From: CACEUX01 sp964404235
GTDB taxonomy: Bacteria; Fidelibacterota; Marinisomatia; Marinisomatales; UBA1611
Assembly: GCA_964404235.1 (NCBI GenBank)
Contig: CAYOJL010000111.1
Location: 1-5,348, forward strand
DNA: 5,348 nt
Direction: 5' to 3'
The position numbers were made by a program, and so were the translations under genes. Below the pieces are notes generated by a model. That model was not told where the DNA came from. It saw only the letters and a program-made list of their open reading frames with translations, and made no database searches. Shown in pieces: positions 1 through 5,348 of the stretch. The number at the start of each line of letters is the position of its first letter. Positions within the stretch are counted from its first letter, which is position 1.

Positions 1-545
1 GCATATTCTCTATATTTCGATACCATTGCATTCGCTACATCTTTTTCAGAAAACCCTGGACGTAACATAGGTAAAATCTCTTCATATACTTTATCGGTAA
101 CCTCTACTGCTGTTCTAAAACATTCTAGTTCATGTTCATCTTTTACAGACGCGAGGTCCTCAAGGATCATTGACATGTTTTCCCAATTTGCATTTGGGAA
201 CATCTTGTTCATATTCTCATATTGCGCATAACTCATATGATCACCTTCAAAAGCTAATCGAAGACCATTGGGTAGTAAGTTGTTAGTTTTGATTTGTGAA
301 AAATGTGAACTCATATCAATAAATATCTCAAAACCTTTAACCTGGGCTTTTGATTGTTCTATATAGCGTCCATCGGTAATAAAATATTGCCCCTTTGGGG
401 TAACCAAGCAGGAAGCTGCAGAACCTGTAAAACCGCAGATATATCTAATATTTGTTAGATTAGTAATTAAAATCCCATCTAATTCTTTTTTCTGTAGAAC
501 ATTATTAAGGTTGTGTTGACGCTTTTCATAAATAGATTCGTTCAT
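1..545 (-). CDS. M24-family Xaa-Pro aminopeptidase-like protein, N-terminal part (runs off left edge)
   Basis: An open frame reads from ATG at 545-543 to the left edge without a stop: 181 codons plus two bases. Members of this family (PepP/PepQ-like) are cytosolic metallopeptidases that remove the residue before a proline. The visible part is the creatinase-type N-terminal domain. It contains NIRYICGFTGSAA at residues 32-44 and ITDGRY at 56-61, both hallmarks of the family's N-terminal lobe. The linker at 132-140 (ASVKDEHEL) and the helix after it (RTAVEVTDK, GFSEKDVA) match the usual entry into the pita-bread catalytic domain. The five metal ligands (Asp, Asp, His, Glu, Glu) lie in the missing half, so activity cannot be judged. 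The start fits the family and has a good ribosome binding site 8 nt upstream. The TPR gene ends only 4 nt before it, so the two are probably cotranscribed. The fold is confident; the exact substrate (aminopeptidase P or prolidase) is not. Confidence 0.9.
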   Translation of the reverse strand, partial: MNESIYEKRQHNLNNVLQKKELDGILITNLTNIRYICGFTGSAASCLVTPKGQYFITDGRYIEQSKAQVKGFEIFIDMSSHFSQIKTNNLLPNGLRLAFEGDHMSYAQYENMNKMFPNANWENMSMILEDLASVKDEHELECFRTAVEVTDKVYEEILPMLRPGFSEKDVANAMVSKYREY

Positions 546-549
546 ATTT

Positions 550-1260
550 TCAATCCTTCTTTGATCGCTCGATTAATGTTTGGATGGTATCCCTTTCCAA
601 AGAAATAGATTCGAGATTTTCACCTTTTTCTTCTAGAGCATCTAGAATATCTAAAGCTTGCGTGAATAATCCCTGATTTTTCAATACAGATACCAATGTA
701 AAAGTGGCTAAACGTGAACTGACCTTCAATGGGTCTTTCACTTCGCTAACAGGATTGATTTTAGGGGGTTTCTTTTTTGTAGGTTCTTCAGAAAGTTCAG
801 ACTTTGGCGCTGGAGGAGCAGGTGCTTTAGTTTGTTTTTTTTCTAATTCAGCATCATCTTTTCCAGATACTTTGGCCACAAAATCTTGGGCCGTTTTATG
901 ATTTGGATCTAATAACAATACATGTTTCCATGATTTTAATAGACGATTTTGTGCCCTACCAAGCACAGTTTGTATCTCACAAAGCATTTCTACAGCAGAC
1001 AAATGACCACGATCATAAAGAAGCAATCGTTCTAATGTCTTTTCTGCATTTTTGAGATTACCTTCTGATCTTTCTATTTGGGCTAAAACAAATAGTCCTG
1101 CTATATCATTCGTATGGTGCTTTAACCCTATATCACAAACTTTTCTAGCCCGCTTTAAATCATCTTGTCCTAGATAAATATCGGCCAATACTGGGAAGAG
1201 AATGGTATCAAAATGATCAGCAAAATATAATTCTAGTTCAATTTGATTATTTAAATTCAT
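550..1260 (-). CDS. TPR-repeat protein of unknown function with Pro/Lys-rich linker
   Basis: This is a 236-residue protein without a signal peptide or membrane segment, so it is probably cytosolic. Residues about 20-53, 54-87 and 88-121 each fit a 34-residue tetratricopeptide repeat. The first two are clear (for example LADIYLGQDDLKRARKVC and LAQIERSEGNLKNAEKTL); the third is more degenerate and ends in LLLDPNHK. Residues about 134-177 form a charged Pro/Ala/Lys-rich stretch (KAPAPPAPK, TKKKPPK), probably a flexible linker. Residues about 183-213 look like one more TPR-like hairpin (NQGLFTQALDILDAL), followed by a short charged helix. TPR arrays bind partner proteins, so a scaffold or adaptor role is likely, but no partner can be named from the sequence. 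Its ATG follows the stop of the B12-binding gene by one base, and no Shine-Dalgarno is seen, which suggests translational coupling. The downstream peptidase starts 4 nt after its TGA. The coding strand has an A8 run at 842-835. The TPR call is firm; the function is unknown. Confidence 0.85.
   Translation of the reverse strand: MNLNNQIELELYFADHFDTILFPVLADIYLGQDDLKRARKVCDIGLKHHTNDIAGLFVLAQIERSEGNLKNAEKTLERLLLYDRGHLSAVEMLCEIQTVLGRAQNRLLKSWKHVLLLDPNHKTAQDFVAKVSGKDDAELEKKQTKAPAPPAPKSELSEEPTKKKPPKINPVSEVKDPLKVSSRLATFTLVSVLKNQGLFTQALDILDALEEKGENLESISLERDTIQTLIERSKKD
554..560 (-). promoter_or_regulatory. Shine-Dalgarno site of the peptidase gene
   Basis: On the minus strand AGAAGGA lies 8 nt before the ATG at 545. 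It sits inside the last codons of the TPR gene (Lys-Lys-Asp-stop). It is the only clear purine-rich ribosome binding site in the window, and it supports the peptidase start. Confidence 0.75.
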
Positions 1261-1264
1261 ATTA
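1258..1264 (-). promoter_or_regulatory. Stop/start junction TAA-T-ATG, probable translational coupling
   Basis: On the minus strand the TAA of the B12-binding gene (1264-1262) and the ATG of the TPR gene (1260-1258) are separated by one base. The bases upstream of this ATG (AAAACCGACGTTAAT) hold no Shine-Dalgarno match. Reinitiation by ribosomes finishing the upstream gene is therefore the simplest reading. This is inferred from spacing only. Confidence 0.55.
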
Positions 1265-1666
1265 ACGTCGGTTTTTATTTACCCAATCAGTAATATAATC
1301 TACTGTTGTTTGTACTGGAGTCCCTGGACCAAATAATTTACCAACACCTTTTTTTTCTAACTTATCTATGTCCTTCTTTGGAATAATCCCGCCACCTACA
1401 AGTAGAACATTATCTAAGCCCTTTTCATGCATTAAATCAAGTACATTAGAAAAAATCGTATTATGAGCATTATTTAAACTTGACAAGGCAATCACATCGG
1501 CATCTTCTTGTAATGCTGCGGATACAATCATCTCAGGGGTCTGACGCAACCCCAGATAGATGACCTCCATACCAGCATCTCTATAAGCTGCTGCAAGGAC
1601 TTTTATTCCGCGATCATGGCCATCTAAACCTGGTTTTGCCATAATGATTCTTATCTTACGTTTCAT
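1262..1666 (-). CDS. Stand-alone cobalamin (B12)-binding protein, methylmalonyl-CoA mutase small-subunit type
   Basis: This 134-residue protein consists almost entirely of one B12-binding Rossmann-like domain, equivalent to the C-terminal domain of methylmalonyl-CoA mutase. The signature is intact: DGHDRG at residues 15-20 with His17 (codon 1618-1616) as the expected lower cobalt ligand, SxL at 62-64 and GGG at 91-93. The spacings of 41 and 26 residues are those of the family. LRQTPEMIV (40-48) and KLFGPGTP (110-117) are also typical. Such free-standing domains usually pair with a separate catalytic large subunit to form an adenosylcobalamin-dependent acyl-CoA mutase, which interconverts methylmalonyl-CoA and succinyl-CoA or isomerises a related substrate. 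No large subunit, MeaB-type GTPase or epimerase lies in the window. Residues after SxL read NNAH where I expect SGAH or a similar glycine-containing turn. The start fits the family (KRKIRIIMAKPG), but no Shine-Dalgarno precedes it. The only upstream in-frame ATG, at 1702, is followed by TGA. The domain is secure; the acyl-CoA substrate is open. Confidence 0.9.
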   Translation of the reverse strand: MKRKIRIIMAKPGLDGHDRGIKVLAAAYRDAGMEVIYLGLRQTPEMIVSAALQEDADVIALSSLNNAHNTIFSNVLDLMHEKGLDNVLLVGGGIIPKKDIDKLEKKGVGKLFGPGTPVQTTVDYITDWVNKNRR

Positions 1667-1728
1667 AGTTGGGAATATCGTTAGTCTGGTTATTCAATCC
1701 ATAATTTAGATTTATTAACAAAAAGATA
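1667..1728 (-). other. 62-nt spacer between dtd and the B12-binding gene
   Basis: This is the only gap longer than a few bases. It is AT-rich. I see no stem-loop with a U-tract and no well-spaced -35/-10 pair, so neither a terminator nor a promoter can be called. In frame with dtd, the codons after its TAG run open for 13 triplets and end in Trp-Ile-Glu-TAA, the same last codons as dnaE (see the repeat entries). Confidence 0.5.
1690..1703. repeat. 14-bp direct repeat, copy in the dtd-B12 spacer
   Basis: The plus-strand sequence ttattcaatccata is identical to 2179-2192 at the dnaE 3' end and lies in the same orientation, 489 bp away. Extending to 24 bp (1690-1713 against 2179-2202) gives 20 matches. 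The two copies bracket dtd. Chance similarity in AT-rich DNA is possible. Confidence 0.5.
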
Positions 1729-2175
1729 CTATCTATCCTGACTTTGCAAAATAAATGTTACAGGTCCATCATTAATAAGCGAGACATTCATCATTGCCCC
1801 AAATTGACCAGATTCTATCAGGATACCCTCTTGTTCTAATCTTGATAAAAAATAATCATATATAACCTTCCCTTTTTCTGGCCTTTCAGCACCAGTAAAA
1901 CTTGGTCTCCTGCCTTTTCTGGTATCTCCACAAAGAGTAAACTGACTAATAACAAGTGCAGAGCCTGATGTATCTTTGATGGATAGATTCATTTTTTTAT
2001 TACCATCATTGAATATCCGTAATGTAGACAATTTTTTTACCAAATAATCTGCATCTTCTTTTGAATCATCTTTTTCAATACCTAATAGTATAACCATCCC
2101 ATGCCCTATCCGTCCTATTGACTTATTTCCTACATCTACTTTTGCTTCACTACATCTTTGGATAACAGAAATCAT
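1729..2175 (-). CDS. dtd: D-aminoacyl-tRNA deacylase
   Basis: Dtd hydrolyses the ester bond of D-aminoacyl-tRNAs (classically D-Tyr-tRNA) and of Gly mischarged on tRNA-Ala. It recycles the tRNA and keeps D-residues out of proteins. It is a cytosolic homodimer that acts through backbone contacts and the tRNA 2'-OH. The protein is 148 residues, the usual length. It opens with MISVIQRCSEAKV, as the family does. It carries SQFTL at 77-81, part of the active site, followed by GDTRKGRRPSF at 83-93. The cross-subunit Gly-Pro motif is present as NDGPVTF at 135-141, preceded by FGAMM at 125-129. All key motifs are intact, so it should be active. Its ATG lies 3 nt after the dnaE stop, and the base triplet between is itself TAA, giving tandem stops. 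Only a weak GGA upstream could serve as a Shine-Dalgarno, so coupling to dnaE is likely. The gene ends in TAG. Confidence 0.97.
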   Translation of the reverse strand: MISVIQRCSEAKVDVGNKSIGRIGHGMVILLGIEKDDSKEDADYLVKKLSTLRIFNDGNKKMNLSIKDTSGSALVISQFTLCGDTRKGRRPSFTGAERPEKGKVIYDYFLSRLEQEGILIESGQFGAMMNVSLINDGPVTFILQSQDR

Positions 2176-2178
2176 TTA

Positions 2179-2192
2179 TTATTCAATCCATA
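2179..2192. repeat. 14-bp direct repeat, copy at the dnaE 3' end
   Basis: This copy contains the last dnaE codons (Trp-Ile-Glu-TAA on the minus strand). It matches 1690-1703 exactly; the flanks diverge at 2178 and 2193. Confidence 0.5.
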
Positions 2193-5100
2193 CATTATCT
2201 TTACCATATTTTGTTCTTAACTGTTTAATGAACTGGCTATCTGTTGAAACTTTTATATTATGGGCTAAGACCTTTAACGGACGATGAGAACCAGGGTTAG
2301 GTAGATGAAATAATAGTTTACAATTCCCTGGATTATCTTTTGAAATATTCATTAACGCATCAACATCATCAGGGTCTGTCTTTCCAGATGTAAATTTTAT
2401 ATTTAGACATTGGGATAGTCGATCACGAACATTCTCAACAGAAATAATCTCATCTGCCAATATCTTTAAATCAGAGAAGTCCGATCCTTCTGATGGTTTA
2501 CCCTTAACAAATACAACATCTTGTTCATTAATTAGACGGCCGTGGGATTCATAACAATCACTAAACACAACTATTTCAGCACGTCCTCCAAGACAGTCCA
2601 TATCGAAAAAAGCCATTTCACGATTCCGCCTATCATACCGTCTAACCACTTTTGTTATCATACCACCAACACAGATGTTATCATTTTTTGATAAGGTCTG
2701 TCCTTCTTCAAACGTAACCGTTGTAAACTCTTCCAGGTCATCTGCATGTTCTAAAAGAGGATGTCCAGATACATAAAGACCTAATACCTCCATTTCTTTT
2801 TCTAATGATTCTTTTTCTGACCAATCTTCTATTTCACTAAGAATGGGAGTTTTAATCAATGAACTTTGTTCGTCATCTAATCCAAATAAATCGACTTGGT
2901 TCCTGTCCTTTTCCATTTGCATTTTTTGACCATATTGTACCGCTGCATCAACTGCTTCATACTTCTGAGCTCTATTGCCTTCAAGAGAATCAAGGCTACC
3001 AGAAGCTGTCAAACTTTCTAAAACTCTTTTATTCACTTTTTGTTGATCTACCCTTGAGCAAAGATCAAAAATTGAATTATAACCTTCATTATCAACTCTT
3101 TCTGAAATAATTGTTTCAAGTGCTTTCGAACCTACATTTTTGATTGCATTGAGCCCATAGGAAATGGTTTTATTATCTATCGGTCTAAAATCCTCGTATG
3201 AAATATTGATATCTGGTGGCTTTACTTCAATTCCCATTTTTTTACATTCATTAATCAATACAACTATACGATCAATAGTACCCATCTCACTCGTAAGGTT
3301 AGCGCTCATAAACTCTGCAGGATAATGAACTTTTAACCATGCAGTCTGGTATGCCACATATGCATACGCTGTTGAATGGCTCTTATTAAAACCATATTGT
3401 GCAAATTTTTCAATTAACGAAAAAATCTCTTCAGCTTTTTTCTTGTTTATACCTTTATGTTCTGCTCCTTTCACAAACTTAATAGATAGATCCTCCATTA
3501 AAGCCTTTATCTTTTTACCCATCGCGCGTCGCATGATATCTGCTTCAGCGAGAGTAAAGCCAGCTATCTCATGTGCAATCTGCATTACCTGCTCTTGGTA
3601 AACAATGATACCGTAGGTTTCTTTTAAAATAGGCTCCATAAGTGGATGTGTATAAACAATCTTTTTTCTACCGTGTTTTCGTGAAATAAAATCATCAATA
3701 TTTTGCATTGGCCCGGGTCGATATAATGCATTCATAGCAATTAAATCTTCAATCACGGAGGGTTTTAATTTTTTTAAATATTCTCGCATACCAGATGATT
3801 CAAATTGGAAAACCCCTATCGTATGTCCTTTAGAGAATAATTTATATACCTTTTTATTATTTAATTCTAGTTTATCAAGATCTATTACAGTCCCATTTTG
3901 TTCTATTAATTTAATGGTCTTATCAATCACAGTTAGGTTTCGTAAACCCAGAAAATCCATTTTCAATAAACCTAAATCCTCAAGACCTTTCATATCATAC
4001 TGACTCGTGATATCATCAGTTGAGGATTTGTATAGGGGAACGTAATCAGTAAGCTCACCGGGCGCAATAACTACTCCAGCTGCATGAATGGAAGCATGGC
4101 GATTCATACCTTCAAGCACCTTAGAATGATTCATTAATTCTTCATATTCACCATCTGCCATTTTCTGTAATTCCGGATTCTTTTCTAATGCTTTATCTAG
4201 AGTAATATTTAATTCATTTGGAATTGCTTTAGCTATCTTATCCACATCAGAAAAGGAATAACCCATAACCCTGCCAACGTCTCTTACAACTTGTTTTGCT
4301 TTCATTTTACCAAAGGTTATTATCTGTGTAACAGAATTTTCACCATACTGATCCTTAATATAATTAATTACCTCTCCTCGACGTTCAATGCAGAAATCAA
4401 TATCAATATCTGGCATACTTATTCGATCAGGGTTTAAAAACCGCTCGAATAGTAAATCATGTTTTAAGGGGTCTATGCTTGTTATTCCTAAGGCATACGA
4501 TACAATGCTACCTGCTGCAGAACCTCTGCCTGGACCAACAGGTATATTAGAGTCTTTTGCATATTGAACGAAGTCTGCAGTAATTAAAAAATATCCTGCA
4601 AATCCCATATTTTTAATGACCTTTAATTCATGATCCATACGACCTTTAATATCCGGGGATATATCACCATAGATTGATAAAGCACCTTGTTCAGTTAAAA
4701 GTTTTAGATATTCATCAGGGTCTTGAGTTGACGATTTATTAGGTATTGGAAAATTCGGAAGATGCGATTCACCAATAGGCAGCGTTAAATCAATACTATC
4801 TGCAATTTTTCTCGTATTCTCAATTGCCCCTGGAAAATCCTTGAATAGCTTATACATATCATCTTGAGTCTTAAAATAAAATTCAGGGGTAGCATACCTA
4901 AGACGATTGGGGTCACTACGTTCTTTTCCAGTGCCCAGACAAATATGTATATCATGAGCTTCCCAGTGATCTTGTTTTGCATAGTGTGCATCGTTAGTGC
5001 AAACAAGTGGCAACCCTAATTCAGAAGATAGTTTTTTCATGTTCTGAATATTTTTTTCTTCTTCAGGAATCCCATGATTTTGTATCTCTAAATAATAATT

Positions 5101-5348
5101 ATCTGGGAAAATCTCCGAAAATATAAGGGCTGCATTTTTCGCCCCTTCATAATCACCATTCAACATTTTTTCTGGAACCTCACCCTTTAGACACGCAGAC
5201 ATACAAATTAAACCATCACTATATTTCCGAAGTAATTCCATATCTATTCTAGGGCGGTAATAAAAGCCTTCTAAATATCCTGCCGTAACAAGCTTCATCA
5301 GATTTTTATAGCCAGTAAAATTTTGTGCGAGAAGAATTAAATGATTAT
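2179..5348 (-). CDS. dnaE: DNA polymerase III alpha subunit, lacking its N-terminus (runs off right edge)
   Basis: DnaE is the catalytic subunit of the replicative polymerase and extends DNA at the fork bound to the beta clamp. There are 1055 visible codons plus two bases. The methionine at 5298 is internal: the frame stays open to the right edge and reads HLILLAQNFTGYKNL, standard PHP-domain sequence, so roughly 100 residues are missing. Counting that Met as 1, the PHP domain continues to about 175 and keeps the probable metal ligands Cys36 (SACLKGE) and Asp103/His105 (TNDAHY), plus the His at 5343-5341. The polymerase core has GPGRGS (255-260), the catalytic aspartates Asp297 and Asp299 (PDIDIDF, codons 4410-4402) and Asp448 (KMDFLGL, 3957-3955), which correspond to E. 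coli D401, D403 and D555. RPGPMQNIDDF and GFNKSHSTAYAYVAYQT mark the region after it. A helix-hairpin-helix region lies near 715-770, a clamp-binding motif QVDLF at 801-805 (2898-2884), an OB fold at about 873-955 and a short C-terminal domain. No frameshift is seen; dtd follows after 3 nt. It is the DnaE type, not PolC: no inserted exonuclease domain is present. Confidence 0.98.
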   Translation of the reverse strand, partial: NHLILLAQNFTGYKNLMKLVTAGYLEGFYYRPRIDMELLRKYSDGLICMSACLKGEVPEKMLNGDYEGAKNAALIFSEIFPDNYYLEIQNHGIPEEEKNIQNMKKLSSELGLPLVCTNDAHYAKQDHWEAHDIHICLGTGKERSDPNRLRYATPEFYFKTQDDMYKLFKDFPGAIENTRKIADSIDLTLPIGESHLPNFPIPNKSSTQDPDEYLKLLTEQGALSIYGDISPDIKGRMDHELKVIKNMGFAGYFLITADFVQYAKDSNIPVGPGRGSAAGSIVSYALGITSIDPLKHDLLFERFLNPDRISMPDIDIDFCIERRGEVINYIKDQYGENSVTQIITFGKMKAKQVVRDVGRVMGYSFSDVDKIAKAIPNELNITLDKALEKNPELQKMADGEYEELMNHSKVLEGMNRHASIHAAGVVIAPGELTDYVPLYKSSTDDITSQYDMKGLEDLGLLKMDFLGLRNLTVIDKTIKLIEQNGTVIDLDKLELNNKKVYKLFSKGHTIGVFQFESSGMREYLKKLKPSVIEDLIAMNALYRPGPMQNIDDFISRKHGRKKIVYTHPLMEPILKETYGIIVYQEQVMQIAHEIAGFTLAEADIMRRAMGKKIKALMEDLSIKFVKGAEHKGINKKKAEEIFSLIEKFAQYGFNKSHSTAYAYVAYQTAWLKVHYPAEFMSANLTSEMGTIDRIVVLINECKKMGIEVKPPDINISYEDFRPIDNKTISYGLNAIKNVGSKALETIISERVDNEGYNSIFDLCSRVDQQKVNKRVLESLTASGSLDSLEGNRAQKYEAVDAAVQYGQKMQMEKDRNQVDLFGLDDEQSSLIKTPILSEIEDWSEKESLEKEMEVLGLYVSGHPLLEHADDLEEFTTVTFEEGQTLSKNDNICVGGMITKVVRRYDRRNREMAFFDMDCLGGRAEIVVFSDCYESHGRLINEQDVVFVKGKPSEGSDFSDLKILADEIISVENVRDRLSQCLNIKFTSGKTDPDDVDALMNISKDNPGNCKLLFHLPNPGSHRPLKVLAHNIKVSTDSQFIKQLRTKYGKDNVWIE

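Noticed and set aside
835..842. A8 run on the coding strand of the TPR gene
   Set aside because: It encodes Glu-Lys-Lys at the start of the linker, the frame stays open and sensible on both sides, and nothing else suggests recoding.
704..901. Plus-strand open frame of 65 codons
   Set aside because: It lies wholly inside the TPR gene on the opposite strand. Its Ser/Gly/Phe-rich sequence is the antisense of the Pro/Lys-rich linker and resembles no protein family I know.
1349..1356. A8 run on the coding strand of the B12-binding gene, possible slippage or frameshift site
   Set aside because: The zero frame continues through conserved residues (LEKKGVGKLFGPGTP). Lys-Lys codons in AT-rich genes make such runs commonplace, and I saw no stimulatory structure.
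1667..1728. Possible promoter (TTGTTA followed by TATGGA) or terminator between dtd and the B12 gene
   Set aside because: The spacing of the candidate boxes is too short, about 13 nt, and the -10 match is poor. No stem with a U-tract is present.
2859..3110. Plus-strand open frame of 83 codons
   Set aside because: It is antisense to conserved dnaE sequence (helix-hairpin-helix to clamp-motif region) and has no recognisable domain.
4785..5006. Second minus-strand frame of 73 codons
   Set aside because: It overlaps the conserved PHP part of dnaE in another frame and has no recognisable family features.
1..5348. A defence system, mobile element, CRISPR array, riboswitch or RNA gene
   Set aside because: Coding sequence fills all but about 70 bases, and every gene except the TPR protein belongs to a known housekeeping family. 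I saw no integrase, transposase, inverted-repeat pair, spaced repeat array or conserved RNA fold. A cobalamin riboswitch before the B12 gene is excluded because the 62-nt gap is too short.

Overview
The window carries five genes, all on the minus strand and tightly packed, so it reads right to left as one probable operon. The order is dnaE (5' end beyond the right edge), dtd, a stand-alone cobalamin-binding protein of the methylmalonyl-CoA mutase small-subunit type, a cytosolic TPR protein of unknown function, and the N-terminal half of an M24-family Xaa-Pro-type aminopeptidase that runs off the left edge. The gaps between genes are 3, 62, 1 and 4 nt. No convincing terminator or promoter is visible, and no RNA gene, mobile element or CRISPR array.

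The DNA is AT-rich (37% G+C in the first 60 bases, similar by eye elsewhere). The layout is bacterial. DnaE has an apparently intact PHP metal site and wording such as YRPGPMQNIDDF, which I associate with the Bacteroidota/Chlorobiota/Marinimicrobia side of the tree. An uncultivated marine lineage such as Ca. Neomarinimicrobiota (SAR406) is my best guess. It rests on general resemblance only and was not searched. Shine-Dalgarno sequences are weak or absent before most genes and clear only before the peptidase.

Region by region: 5348-2179 is the replicative polymerase from within the PHP domain to its natural C-terminus. 2175-1729 is D-aminoacyl-tRNA deacylase. 1728-1667 is a short spacer that shares a 14-bp exact repeat with the dnaE 3' end. 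1666-1262 is the B12 protein. 1260-550 is the TPR protein, whose start almost touches the B12 stop. 545-1 is the partial peptidase, whose ribosome binding site lies inside the end of the TPR gene.

The genes do not form one obvious pathway. Replication (DnaE), translation quality control (Dtd), B12-dependent carbon-skeleton metabolism and peptide turnover look like a housekeeping cluster. The closest link is between the B12-binding protein and the TPR protein, which are probably translationally coupled. I found no clearly new biological system. The points most worth a second look are the uncharacterised TPR protein and its tie to the B12 protein, and the intact PHP site of DnaE.
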